Positions 27,801 through 34,587 are shown, numbered from the stretch's first letter. The stretch: DNA of 64,000 nt from Clostridiales bacterium (GCA_018364155.1 JAGZMM010000005.1:189167-253166), one strand, 5' to 3'. Notes: generated from the sequence alone by a model not told the origin. Translations and numbers: made by a program.

Positions 27801-29097
27801 TCTGGATTCCAACCCAGCTGTCAGCGGCCAGGCAGTGGTGCCGCCTTTGCCGGCGCCGGTGCTGATGCTGACAAGCCTGGACGACAGCACAATTCCCTTG
27901 GTGGCGGACCTGTCTTGGACAAAGGTGGCAAATGCCGCCCAGTATGAGCTGTATGTGGACGGGACGCTTACTGCTACCCTTCCTGCAGACGCCACTTCTT
28001 ATACCCTGTCCCTATTGGAAGGTCAGGCCAATATGGTTACCCTTAAAGCGGTCCATGGAGAGGTTCCCACTCTGCAAGCTATTCCCATGGATTTGGGCGT
28101 GCGGCGGATTCTGGGGGTATCCTTGGACAGCGGGAACGTTTCTGCGGATGGCACCACCATCACCTACCATACCGCCGTGCGCTACAGCCCCGCCCTGACA
28201 CAGGCGGATTCCCTGGAGATCATGGTGCTCGACGGCAGCACCATTGTCAAACGAGAACAGGTTTCTCTGGCGGGCACGTCAGGCACCTTCGCTTATGACA
28301 TGGCACTGCCCTATGAACGTATTGCCGGTAAAACCTTAACCGTGCGGGTCACCCCCGTCTTTGATTCCTCTTATGTGCCGGTAGAACCCGCCGATACCCT
28401 ACGCAAGCTTACCAATCCCAAAGATGCCTCGCTGACGGTACCCTATTTGCAGCTGCCGATCACGGAGAACCTGACGGCAACGGTGGACGGCGCCAGAGCC
28501 ACCCTGCGCTGGGACGCGGTAGCCAACAACAGCGGCTATGAGGTGGTGCTGGAGCATCAAAGCAGCACAGGTGCCAACTTTGGCACCTACCGTACGGTAA
28601 CGGCAGCGGATGCACTCAGCCATACCTTTGTGTTGGGCCGGGCAGTGGGGGACGGGGACCGCCTGACGGCTACCGTAATCGCAAAAGGCTCCGACGCCAA
28701 GAAAACAGCGGACTCTCTGCCTGCGACCCATACAGCGGAGTTTTCTCTGCCGGCTGCCGATTGGATTCTCACCGCCGCCGCGGAGGACACCGCTTCTACC
28801 TACCGTTTGGTCCTTCATTGGAAGCCGGTGAGCGGCGCGGTGCGCTATCAGGTGGAAGCGTTGGACGTGCAAAGCGGCGAGATTCTGGTGAATGCCCCGG
28901 ATGCGTCCCAGACCACCATGACCCAGCTCGGCTTTACCTTCACAAAGGAAGCAGTGTGGCGGCAGGTGCGGTTGACCATCCGGCCTTATGACCGAAGCGG
29001 CAATTCTCTTGATCCCTTGCAGGTGACGGTTGCCGTTGCCAAGAGAGAAGACGCCCATATCCGGGTATCTGCCCGCCGGCTTCGTTGCGGGCAGTAA
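21859..29097 (+). CDS. Giant type IV prepilin-like protein with GLUG repeats and Fn3-like domains
   Basis: A 2412-residue protein. A class III leader ends GKRG at residue 17 and is followed by FTLVEVVITAAVIGILAA, with Glu at +5, as prepilin peptidase requires. The long N-terminal helix (18-60) would join a pilus. Unlike ordinary pilins of about 150 residues, it carries a very large ectodomain. GLUG-type repeats (forms of GGLVGSNDG and GGIVGVN) occur in three clusters at about residues 440-630, 950-1220 and 1520-1740. Fn3-like beta domains occupy about 1895-2412 (units such as ATLRWDAVANNSGYEV). GGAGG lies 5 bases before ATG 21859; earlier in-frame GTG 21838 and ATG 21847 lack ribosome sites. 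It heads an operon with three small pilin-like genes. A pilus-tip adhesin role is inferred. Confidence 0.88.
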   Translation: MSSFLAFLSTCRQGKRGFTLVEVVITAAVIGILAAIAIPSILTYQVNHEMQGLNDKAKTVFLAMQDALVTYKNSGEFNDTLQEAFYDNPHGTGGSMENVSLSGVSEAFEESKSNLVYMTVSKNAGKSEKLVELIEPYLMDKSLLDGCFTVEFNRETGLMYAVLYSDRADALSYTEGGNERSGVVNISARTYDDRKQRRVGYYGDTPTGAPVSGMERPRPQIQNGEKLLVTWNDCEPAGSTGMNVSYTLKILPADGKGIPYLELSNILLSKTPMLPGGQQTLITRTPVYDQNGSMTGEVTESLLSHSLTYDMDKNEFTLVLDELVGKNGGVSIFEAYPTIPSANIVAVVEAQASGSPTQKGQSNVEHSYYASQVMTQEETIRRVANLRHFNNVRYGAAAYRYLQTTDFTWQPDLFDFTSFQNYPSRSADGVLLKEAESSDVFEGRYDGGGYFICDLRFGGEEENLGLFAQVGHSGELTKIALVDGEVTGGGKYTGALAGINEGYIHVCYTSSTTVEGNGVVGGLAGANDGVVENCYVNFGETTDNEFFVSIKTTMPKTQGVGGLVGSNWTNGVIRTSYVNAMLANSTQVLEEAVLSRIGGIAGINQNTASDSIQNTVFLQQTIYNAAKWIYAVAGDSGSPEGLTYAAMTEFDAGNFVNYPGFDPQVWIQAIADSSDPQGYPYPQLAGMKHYREWPEIEQLPPPYLPIWSRYEEQYHEGGMFTASLEPDTPAYRERYVFTFPALQPNHFKDDEPYRLEFYDGSFRQNDEKAPVLVLEIAAIDNELNPSNPRFTMTVSDNAFGLVGTSFEVTMIEENGIPYYEIILNADTLDRFHVSGSGFYTVAVQCDRTVYDQNADQPPISTSLYTSVKFNPHFGNATAVGSWTFGSVSHPFETRTPRQLRNIGKSTAAANYLADVFSQTNQIDFAVYAGSKGVGNYHKPIGQIWEEGVPETIAPFTGTYQGNQKEIRGLTLLSAQRQVGLFAENAGVVQELVLRMPVLRSSATDAFVGGIAAKNTGTVRACTVGPAPHTSDISDFAGLMSTSSKLSVVTGGTVGGIVGENVGIVTGCLNTAQITADTDATAGGLVGSNDGMEALVTLSYNTGAVGTSPGASNLKIGGVLGNNRRGTVDSCYNTGRVLVNRVDEYGMVTPISAQGVVGGIVGVNQSGSTMRYSSSLGYVGDMQAGISGGIVGQNDGTAAYCASVASVQHEAIGQSGFWSSATVCEALSGADLKSTATMLPRLSANGNNVYAFTKTAENYYFPYASLRIAENFHRTPFEEAIDTHEFHSLLTNTEDLEISWLKYPGASSYKLLVEGDLPTAGDPSYGMTAAAGNRNSFQAFSAIDASSFLVEQPAGGYLNLSHFLLEQNKGLNRYRGRLKITLYAYSENGNLLASRTHYAHTDFANDLDETGKVVMETIQKGDGSYAQAYRISSPAHLEAVKYRLDANFVQTNVISLTSDFISDRYDQKTGMSGGKDMHGLFYPIGRMFYSVGGNGVTYAYGTGQPFDNQEISSVGNMNDNPAVNSWQGMFRGYYDGGGYVITGLAMEIEATTSNSFFTGLFATIGETGVVRNLAVLNSKDMNMRFSGTQLPHLMMGSIAGYNAGLIQNCYRDGGVVTGTSTHGPTTMSIGGLVGYNAMTGNIYSSYNNSDVQCIKYYTPDQVPHNRGNNTGGIAALNAGQIANCYNSGRIQSDYRRVNNTTSLTPTGQVDSNNKVGGIVGVNYGSDTSNIRSCGYYQHDLTPVINPNNSSYMNDRANYTYTNFNRVVYQALPAAGLSIRLRAGNQNNKYLVNDNDSDVKRVYGITLDSGKNGQKAQNTYGYSFDQLSGVQDTYYASDVIQNANYSDAPAWAGEYQPILNLLNTDLPEGSSTWRRRTSDGLPELVDNPHKVTDQLAASQNVRVSIPEQIVSYPITSTVQWDAVENAKTYTVYIQEQGTSNRSRLLSTHELTASVTLDSFYAGRKWEFIVVADGYADPLLGKAYLDSNPAVSGQAVVPPLPAPVLMLTSLDDSTIPLVADLSWTKVANAAQYELYVDGTLTATLPADATSYTLSLLEGQANMVTLKAVHGEVPTLQAIPMDLGVRRILGVSLDSGNVSADGTTITYHTAVRYSPALTQADSLEIMVLDGSTIVKREQVSLAGTSGTFAYDMALPYERIAGKTLTVRVTPVFDSSYVPVEPADTLRKLTNPKDASLTVPYLQLPITENLTATVDGARATLRWDAVANNSGYEVVLEHQSSTGANFGTYRTVTAADALSHTFVLGRAVGDGDRLTATVIAKGSDAKKTADSLPATHTAEFSLPAADWILTAAAEDTASTYRLVLHWKPVSGAVRYQVEALDVQSGEILVNAPDASQTTMTQLGFTFTKEAVWRQVRLTIRPYDRSGNSLDPLQVTVAVAKREDAHIRVSARRLRCGQ

Positions 29098-29116
29098 TGA
29101 AAAAGGAGAAAATGAG

Positions 29117-29659
29117 ATGGAAAAACGGTTTCGCAGCAAAGGGGGCGCTTCGCTTGCCATTGTCCTGATTTTCCTGTCCTTTTGCCTGCTGATTGGGTCG
29201 AGCGTGCTGCTGTCCGCTTCTTCCAATGTGGGGGATTCCCGCAAGGCTGCCAGAGAAGAGCAGGTGTATCTGACGGCCAAATCCGCCGGGCAGCTGCTTA
29301 AAGAACAGGTGTCGAAACTAACGCTGACGATGGAGCAAACTCCAGACGGAAAGATACAAGTCATAAGCGGAAACAATGCGTTATCTCTTTCCAAATTTGC
29401 CGTGGCAGCGGTCTCGAGTTTGGCAGGTGGTGCCGAAGAACAGACCTATCCGGCGACAATAACCGGCGTGTCCGGTATGGACGCGCAGATGGAGTTGACC
29501 ATGACGAAAGCCTATGATTTGACCGCGGTTATCCGTGCTAAAGAGGGCAAGGATTCCTACCAGATGACGGCCTACTTCATCGCGGTGACCAAACCGGCAG
29601 GGGACGGTATGAAGACAGAAATCAGTTGGCAGTTCGACCGGTTTGCGGCGGGAAAGTGA
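29117..29659 (+). CDS. PilX-like minor pilin component
   Basis: A 180-residue protein with a short basic start, RSKGG, and then a hydrophobic helix ASLAIVLIFLSFCLLIG. This is the arrangement of PilX/GspK-type components, but the usual Glu at +5 is absent. The helix continues amphipathically (residues 35-65) before a small beta-rich domain without recognised family. AAGGAG is 10 bases before ATG 29117, 19 bases after the giant prepilin stop, so it is in the same operon. By analogy with minor pseudopilins, it may help to initiate or cap the fibre that displays the giant protein. Confidence 0.7.
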   Translation: MEKRFRSKGGASLAIVLIFLSFCLLIGSSVLLSASSNVGDSRKAAREEQVYLTAKSAGQLLKEQVSKLTLTMEQTPDGKIQVISGNNALSLSKFAVAAVSSLAGGAEEQTYPATITGVSGMDAQMELTMTKAYDLTAVIRAKEGKDSYQMTAYFIAVTKPAGDGMKTEISWQFDRFAAGK

Positions 29660-29669
29660 GGCTGAGAAC

Positions 29670-29978
29670 ATGAAACGACAGCAATGGCAGTATGGGCGAA
29701 AAGGGGAAACCATGGTAGAAGTGGTAGTGAGCATTTTGCTGATTTCCCTGGTGGTACTCTCTTTCTCGGTGATGTTTTCCGCCGCCAACAAAATGAACCG
29801 CACCGCAGAGGAAATGGACAAAGTTTTTGAAGCTGACCGCAAGCAGGCGGAAACGGCTGTGCGGGGTACGGACGGCCAAGTGCACATCCAGTTTGACGAC
29901 GGGCTGTTAAACGGCGGAGCCTGTGGGGTCACGGTAATTGATGCGGGTCAGCTCAAGGCTTACCGGGCGAAGGAATAA
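29670..29978 (+). CDS. Minor prepilin (PilV-like)
   Basis: A 102-residue prepilin-like protein. The basic leader MKRQQWQYGRKG is followed by ETMVEVVVSILLISLVVLSF, with a Glu at +5 and cleavage expected after Gly 12. The globular part is tiny (about 65 residues), so it is likely a minor subunit. It lies 10 bases after the PilX-like gene and 25 bases before the next prepilin gene. The ribosome site is weak (GTGAGG), which suggests low expression or coupling to the upstream gene. Confidence 0.75.
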   Translation: MKRQQWQYGRKGETMVEVVVSILLISLVVLSFSVMFSAANKMNRTAEEMDKVFEADRKQAETAVRGTDGQVHIQFDDGLLNGGACGVTVIDAGQLKAYRAKE

Positions 29979-30003
29979 GCGCTTCGAAAGGCGGGTGAAA
30001 ACC

Positions 30004-30492
30004 ATGTTTGGAAAAAGAAAAACAGGCAAACGGGGTTTTACGCTGGTGGAAATGATCGTAGCGGTGGCCCTGGTGGGAATTCTGGCGACGAGCCTTGCCG
30101 CGCTGATGCCTTCTCTTTTGCGAATTTATCAGAAAAGCATGGTGCAGGCGGAAAGTAGCATGGTTTCTTCCACGGTTTCCACCAGCCTGCTGGGAGAGCT
30201 GCGGTACGGGCAGAATTTTCAGGTGACTGGTGACGGGGTTTCCTATGACAGCGTATGTTATGGCGCGGTGACGATGGAGGTTGAGCCGGTTACGGGAGAG
30301 TATGGTTATATAGTGCTTCAGGGAAATGGCTTTTCGGTCAAGCCTTTAGAAGAAAAGCACTATGCCGGGCTGTTGGCAAAAGTGCAGGTGGAAGTGGTGG
30401 AGAACACCGCCACCCTTACGCTGAATTTGGCGGATCAAACCGGTCAGCTGGTGGATACTTCCGTTTCTAGGTTTGAGCTGCTAAATGGATAA
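30004..30492 (+). CDS. Minor prepilin (PilW/PilJ-like)
   Basis: A 162-residue prepilin. The leader ends KTGKRG, cleavage is before FTLVEMIVAVALVGILATSL, and Glu is at +5. The C-terminal 120 residues form a small beta-rich domain (for example GEYGYIVLQGNGFSVKPLEE) of no named family. It is the last gene of the four-gene pilin operon. No assembly ATPase, platform protein or prepilin peptidase gene accompanies it, so export must depend on machinery encoded elsewhere. Confidence 0.8.
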   Translation: MFGKRKTGKRGFTLVEMIVAVALVGILATSLAALMPSLLRIYQKSMVQAESSMVSSTVSTSLLGELRYGQNFQVTGDGVSYDSVCYGAVTMEVEPVTGEYGYIVLQGNGFSVKPLEEKHYAGLLAKVQVEVVENTATLTLNLADQTGQLVDTSVSRFELLNG

Positions 30493-30562
30493 AGAAAAAT
30501 GATTCATAGCGGTTGCCCCTTTTGGCATATAGTTAAATTATGCGGAGGGAGAGGCGATCGCT

Positions 30563-31435
30563 ATGTTTCGTTGTTACAAAATCAAATGGAAAGTCATCGC
30601 GGCGCTGGGGGTATTGCTGCTGGCGTGCTGTATTTCGGTTCCGGCGATTACCATCGCCACGGCCGACTGCGCCGTACCAGAGGAGGAACATGTGAAAGTC
30701 CCCATCGTCATGTACCACAGCGTGCTCAAGGATCAAAAAATGGATGGAAAATACGTGGTGTCTCCCACCGAGTTTGAAAACGACCTGATATACCTGGAGG
30801 AACACGGATACACTACCATCTTCCTGCAGGAGCTGGTGGACTATGTTTACACCGGCGCGGCGCTCCCGGAAAAGCCGGTGGTCATCACCTTTGACGACGG
30901 ATATCTCAACAACCTGACCTATGTGCTGCCCATTCTGCAAAAGCACCAAGCCAAGGCGGAGATCAACATTGTGGGCAGCTATTCCGAACGGTTTTCCAAT
31001 AATCCCGATCCCAACCCCAATTACGCCCATCTGACCTGGGAGGACATCAAGAACTTAGCTGCTTCCGGTTGCTTTGAAATCGGCAGCCACACCTATGATA
31101 TGCACAGCCAGACCAAGCGCCGGGGCTGTTCAAAGAAGAAGGGGGAGAGCACGGAGAATTACCAGGCAGCCCTGCGGGCCGACCTTATGGAGAACCAGGA
31201 TCTTTTGAGTGAGAACTGCGGCATTACTCCCACTGTGTTTGCCTATCCCTACGGCTATATCAGCGAGGAGTCGGTGCCGGTGCTCAAAGAGCTGGGATTT
31301 ACCGTGGCGCTTACTTGCTACGAAAAACCCAATTACGTTACCCGCGACCCGGAGAAGCTGTATGCGCTCAATCGGTTTAACCGCCCCAGCGGTGTTTCCA
31401 CCGAGCAGTTCATGAAAAAGCTGCTGGCGGACTGA
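30563..31435 (+). CDS. Polysaccharide deacetylase (NodB/PgaB-like), secreted or membrane-anchored
   Basis: A 290-residue carbohydrate esterase 4 protein with an N-terminal signal anchor (residues 10-32). It opens with PIVMYHSVLK, as in PgaB/IcaB-type enzymes. Its catalytic motifs are intact, unlike the NodB-like protein near 11 kb: TFDDGY (base and metal Asp), SHTYDMH (metal His) and FAYPYGY. It probably removes acetyl groups from N-acetylglucosamine in a surface polysaccharide or peptidoglycan. The ATG at 30563 follows GGAGGGAGAGG. It lies 70 bases behind the pilin operon and may be read through from it; a terminator follows. Confidence 0.9.
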   Translation: MFRCYKIKWKVIAALGVLLLACCISVPAITIATADCAVPEEEHVKVPIVMYHSVLKDQKMDGKYVVSPTEFENDLIYLEEHGYTTIFLQELVDYVYTGAALPEKPVVITFDDGYLNNLTYVLPILQKHQAKAEINIVGSYSERFSNNPDPNPNYAHLTWEDIKNLAASGCFEIGSHTYDMHSQTKRRGCSKKKGESTENYQAALRADLMENQDLLSENCGITPTVFAYPYGYISEESVPVLKELGFTVALTCYEKPNYVTRDPEKLYALNRFNRPSGVSTEQFMKKLLAD

Positions 31436-31447
31436 AAGAAAATCGAG

Positions 31448-31477
31448 AAAGGCCCGTGCAAAAGCACGGGCCTTTTT
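31448..31477 (+). terminator. Bidirectional terminator
   Basis: AAAGGCCCGTGC-AAAA-GCACGGGCCTTTTT between the deacetylase gene and the convergent SLOG-like gene. Confidence 0.9.
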
Positions 31478-31479
31478 GC

Positions 31480-31926
31480 TTAGATCAGTTCTAGAAACCG
31501 GTCTCGCTCCAAAAGCGCCTGCCGGAGGGTAAAATCCGTTCCTTCTTCGCTGCCCAGCGCCACAAGGGCCAGGCTGCACCGGCGAAGCATGGCAAGGTCC
31601 CGGCGTTCCCGGCTGTTCGGGTCTGGCTTCTCGGAGAAAAACATAATCTGGTCGCATTGGGCCAAAAGGTTCCGGTAAGGCGGGGTGGAGAAGAGGGATT
31701 CCTCGTAGTAAGGCAGGCAGGCCTCTAGAAGGATGCAGGGATATTCCTTTTTTAGGGCCAGAACAAGAGCCGCAAAGATACAGTCGGCCTCCCCATTAAA
31801 ACCGCACAGGAAATGGTGGTAGCCCTGATAGACGGCATTTTCCAGGGATTCGGAAAGCCTTTCCCGGAGAGATGCGGACGAACGAGACAGAGAATCACAG
31901 TCGCAGAGAAAGCAAACGGAAGACAT
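31480..31926 (-). CDS. SLOG-fold protein, DUF1273/YpsA-like
   Basis: A 148-residue protein that resembles YpsA/DUF1273 members of the SLOG (nucleotide-binding Rossmann-like) superfamily: an amphipathic first helix (LRERLSESLENAVYQGYHHF), a G-rich loop CGFNGEADCIFAALV, a strand with PCILLEACLP and a late CDQIMFFSEK segment. The family binds nucleotide-like ligands; a specific role is not known. The ATG at 31926 is chosen because the upstream ATG at 31947 lies inside the -10 box. Divergent from an XRE regulator, which probably controls it. Confidence 0.65.
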   Translation of the reverse strand: MSSVCFLCDCDSLSRSSASLRERLSESLENAVYQGYHHFLCGFNGEADCIFAALVLALKKEYPCILLEACLPYYEESLFSTPPYRNLLAQCDQIMFFSEKPDPNSRERRDLAMLRRCSLALVALGSEEGTDFTLRQALLERDRFLELI

Positions 31927-31945
31927 AAACATCACCACGATACCC

Positions 31946-31974
31946 ATAATATCACTATAGCGTTATATAGTCAA
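31946..31974 (-). promoter_or_regulatory. Promoter of the SLOG-like gene, filled by an operator-like repeat
   Basis: On the minus strand TTGACT (31969-31974), a 17-base spacer and TATTAT (31946-31951). The spacer is occupied by an inverted repeat. Confidence 0.75.
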
Positions 31975-31981
31975 TTCTATA
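31952..31981. promoter_or_regulatory. Candidate operator: alternating CTATA/TATAG repeats
   Basis: TCACTATA-N6-TATAGTCA (31952-31973) has 8-base arms with one mismatch. A third half-site CTATA (31977-31981) makes a second inverted repeat whose centre is 11 bases away, one helical turn. It lies between divergent genes, one encoding an XRE regulator. Confidence 0.6.
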
Positions 31982-31992
31982 ACTGTAATCTT

Positions 31993-32020
31993 TTGACTGA
32001 AATTCGTTTACTATTATAGC
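31993..32020 (+). promoter_or_regulatory. Probable promoter of the XRE regulator
   Basis: TTGACT (31993-31998) followed 16 bases later by TATAGC (32015-32020), an imperfect -10. Confidence 0.5.
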
Positions 32021-32037
32021 AAAAGGGAGGGACGTTG

Positions 32038-32340
32038 ATGGATGTTGCGAATCGCCTGAGAACGTTGCGTCTTTTAAAAGGGCTGTCCGTCAATGCCCTT
32101 GCTGACCGTGCGGGATTATCCCAAAGCTTTGTCAGAGAAATTGAAAAGGGAAATAAAAATCCCACCGTCGAAAGCATAGAATTGCTTTGCCATGCGCTGG
32201 AGTTGCCGGTGGTTGATTTCTTCAGTGACCTCTCGATGCAGAGCCTTTTAAATGATGAGGTAGTACAGACGGTATACCGTTTGTCTGCCGAGCAGAGAAC
32301 GCTGCTTATGTCTCTTGTAAAGAGTATGTTAGGAGAATGA
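32038..32340 (+). CDS. XRE-family transcriptional regulator
   Basis: A 100-residue protein with an N-terminal helix-turn-helix of the Cro/C1 type (residues 5-60: RLRTLRLLKGLSVNALADRA, then SQSFVREIEKG as recognition helix). A short C-terminal helical tail may dimerise. AGGGAGGG lies 7 bases before ATG 32038. Divergent from the SLOG-like gene across the CTATA repeats, which fits autoregulation and control of that neighbour. Confidence 0.85.
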   Translation: MDVANRLRTLRLLKGLSVNALADRAGLSQSFVREIEKGNKNPTVESIELLCHALELPVVDFFSDLSMQSLLNDEVVQTVYRLSAEQRTLLMSLVKSMLGE

Positions 32341-32396
32341 GCAGCCCATCCATACGCATATGCAAAAACGTGGATTGTTTTTGTTTGCTGCCTGCC

Positions 32397-32406
32397 TTGC
32401 TATAAT
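32397..32406 (+). promoter_or_regulatory. Extended -10 promoter of the second XRE gene
   Basis: TTGCTATAAT (TATAAT at 32401-32406) with an extended -10 TGn motif; no good -35 at normal spacing. Confidence 0.55.
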
Positions 32407-32427
32407 AGTCGTGAGGTGATGGCAAAG

Positions 32428-32646
32428 ATGGATCGGTTGATTGAGGTAGGGCTGAACATTGCCTATTACCGCAAGCTGCGGGGGATGACCCAGTTTGAAT
32501 TGGCGGAAAAGGCGTTTATCTGCCGCACTCATTTGAGTAAAATCGAAGCGCCGAATTTGAAAACAGCATTCTCCATGATGACTCTGTTCGATTTGGCGGA
32601 TGCGCTGGAAGTTCCGCCTTACAAGCTGTTGGAATATAAAGACTGA
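32428..32646 (+). CDS. Small XRE-family regulator
   Basis: A 72-residue protein that is essentially one helix-turn-helix domain (RKLRGMTQFELAEKA then CRTHLSKIEAP). There is no effector domain. GAGGTG is 9 bases before the ATG at 32428; upstream in-frame ATG 32419 overlaps that site. It has its own promoter and a strong terminator. The target is unknown; proximity to the other XRE gene suggests they arose or act together. Confidence 0.75.
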   Translation: MDRLIEVGLNIAYYRKLRGMTQFELAEKAFICRTHLSKIEAPNLKTAFSMMTLFDLADALEVPPYKLLEYKD

Positions 32647-32681
32647 AAAGAGGAGCCAGACGTATGTCTGGCTCCTCTTTT
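32646..32681 (+). terminator. Terminator after the second XRE gene
   Basis: AAAAGAGGAGCCAGAC-GTAT-GTCTGGCTCCTCTTTT. The stem overlaps the stop codon's last base. Confidence 0.85.
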
Positions 32682-32712
32682 GTAATCCTCTGTTATGCAG
32701 TTTTGCCGATCA

Positions 32713-33207
32713 TTATTTATGCAGCCGGTCGGAGATGGAATTGAGCAGGCCGCCCTTTTCGATGATGTTCTGAATAAAGGGCGGGAAGGGTTCCGCCTGG
32801 AAGGTCTTGCCCGTGGTTAGGTCGGTAATGATGCCGGTGGAGAAGTCCACGCTCAGCTCATCGCCAGCTTGGATCTGCTGCACCGCTTCGTCACATTCCA
32901 GGATGGCAAGGCCGATGTTGATGGCGTTGCGGTAGAAAATGCGGGCGAAGCTGGAGGCGATGACACAGGAAACGCCGGACGCCTTGATGGCGATGGGGGC
33001 GTGTTCCCGGGAAGAACCACAGCCGAAGTTCTTCTGGGCTACAATGATGTCGCCGGGCTTCACTTTGGAGACAAAGCTCTTGTCGATGTCCTCCATGCAG
33101 TGAGCCGCCAGCTCTTTGTGGGACGAGGTGTTCAGATACCGGGCGGGGATAATCACGTCGGTATCCACATTGTCGCCGTATTTATGGACGAAGCCTTGCA
33201 CCTTCAT
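32713..33207 (-). CDS. leuD: 3-isopropylmalate dehydratase small subunit
   Basis: A 164-residue small subunit (swivel domain) of isopropylmalate isomerase in leucine synthesis. It shows the family signatures KYGDNVDTDVIIPARYL and FGCGSSREHAP. The short length matches the archaeal/clostridial LeuD type that pairs with ~420-residue LeuC. AAAGGAGG precedes the ATG by 9 bases, 15 bases behind leuC. Substrate could also be a close homologue (for example homoaconitate or citramalate-pathway acids); other leu genes are not in view. Confidence 0.93.
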   Translation of the reverse strand: MKVQGFVHKYGDNVDTDVIIPARYLNTSSHKELAAHCMEDIDKSFVSKVKPGDIIVAQKNFGCGSSREHAPIAIKASGVSCVIASSFARIFYRNAINIGLAILECDEAVQQIQAGDELSVDFSTGIITDLTTGKTFQAEPFPPFIQNIIEKGGLLNSISDRLHK

Positions 33208-33222
33208 ATCAACGCGCCTCCT

Positions 33223-34482
33223 TTATATTTTCGCCGGATCGGTGATAAAACCGGTCACCGCGCTGGCCGCCGCCACCGCCGGGCTGCTTAAGTACACTTC
33301 CGATTCCACATGCCCCATACGGCCCACAAAATTGCGGTTGGTAGTGGAGATGGCGCGCTCGCCCTTGGCGAGAATGCCCATATGCCCGCCCAGGCAGGGG
33401 CCGCAGGTGGGGGTGGAAACCACCGCGCCGGCCTTGATAAAGTCCTCAATCAGGCCCTCGTGCAGCGCGTCGAGATAAATCTGCTGGGTGCCAGGGAAAA
33501 TGATGCAGCGTACGTCCCTGGCCACCTTGCGGCCCCGCAGAATAGCGGCGGCGGCACGCAGATCGGTAATGCGGCCGTTGGTGCACGAGCCGATGACCGC
33601 CTGATCAATCTTGATTTTGCCCACTTCGTCGATGGTGCGGGTGTTTTCCGGCAAATGAGGGAAGGCGACGGTGGGACGCAGCGTGTTCAAATCAATGTCC
33701 ACCACCCGGTCGTACTCAGCGTCTGCGTCGGCCTCGTATTTCACCGGGCTGCGCTGGAACCGGTCCTTGCAATAGGCCATGGTCACCTCATCGACCGGGA
33801 AGATACCGTTTTTGGCGCCCGCTTCGATGGCCATATTGGCGATGCACAGGCGGTCGTCGATGTTGAGAGCCGCCACGCCCTCGCCGGTAAACTCCAGCGA
33901 CTGGTAGAGCGCCCCGTCTACACCGATCAGGCCAATCAAATGCAAGATCACATCCTTGCCCGACACATACTCCGGCAGGGTCCCGGTGAGATTCACCTTG
34001 ATGGCCGTGGGAACCTTGAACCAGGCCCGGCCGGTGGCCATACCAGCGGCCATGTCGGTGGAACCGACGCCGGTGGAGAAAGCGCCCAACGCTCCGTAGG
34101 TGCAGGTGTGGGAGTCCGCGCCGATGACCAGGTCGCCCGGGCCCACTAGGCCCTTCTCCGGCAGGAGAGCGTGCTCGATGCCCATTTCGCCCACGTCGAA
34201 GTAATTGAGCACGTCGTACTTGCGGGCAAAGGTGCGCACCTTTTTGGTCTGCTCCGCCGCCTTGATGTCCTTGTTTGGAGTAAAGTGGTCCATGACCAGA
34301 GCCACCCGCTCGGTGTCGAAGACACCGGCTCCACCGCAGCGCTCAAACTCATTGATGGCTACCGGCGTGGTAATGTCGTTGCCCAGTACCAGGTCCAGCT
34401 TTGCTTCAATCAGCTGGCCGGCCTTTACTTCATCGAGACCGGCGTGCGCCGCCAGGATTTTTTGCGACATGGTCATTCCCAT
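33223..34482 (-). CDS. leuC: 3-isopropylmalate dehydratase large subunit
   Basis: A 419-residue aconitase-type large subunit carrying the [4Fe-4S] cluster, with cluster cysteines in GSCTNGR and CGPCLGG. It isomerises 2- to 3-isopropylmalate in leucine synthesis together with LeuD. The start at 34482 gives MGMTMSQKIL and has GGGAGG 8 bases upstream; a longer open frame to 34536 has no ribosome site. The length puts it in the shorter LeuC class. It lies downstream of rpmA on the same strand, after a terminator. I could not find a clear promoter between them. Confidence 0.93.
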   Translation of the reverse strand: MGMTMSQKILAAHAGLDEVKAGQLIEAKLDLVLGNDITTPVAINEFERCGGAGVFDTERVALVMDHFTPNKDIKAAEQTKKVRTFARKYDVLNYFDVGEMGIEHALLPEKGLVGPGDLVIGADSHTCTYGALGAFSTGVGSTDMAAGMATGRAWFKVPTAIKVNLTGTLPEYVSGKDVILHLIGLIGVDGALYQSLEFTGEGVAALNIDDRLCIANMAIEAGAKNGIFPVDEVTMAYCKDRFQRSPVKYEADADAEYDRVVDIDLNTLRPTVAFPHLPENTRTIDEVGKIKIDQAVIGSCTNGRITDLRAAAAILRGRKVARDVRCIIFPGTQQIYLDALHEGLIEDFIKAGAVVSTPTCGPCLGGHMGILAKGERAISTTNRNFVGRMGHVESEVYLSSPAVAAASAVTGFITDPAKI

Positions 34483-34530
34483 AAAATCTGCCTCCCTTAA
34501 AAATGCAGGCATTCCTGCAACAAAATCGAT

Positions 34531-34565
34531 ATACAAAAATCCCGAGCATTTATGCCCGGGATTTT
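34531..34565 (-). terminator. Terminator of the rplU-prp-rpmA operon
   Basis: On the minus strand AAAATCCCGGGCAT-AA-ATGCTCGGGATTTTTGT, 23 bases past the rpmA stop. Confidence 0.8.
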
Positions 34566-34587
34566 CAAATCAAGAAACGAAAAAGAA

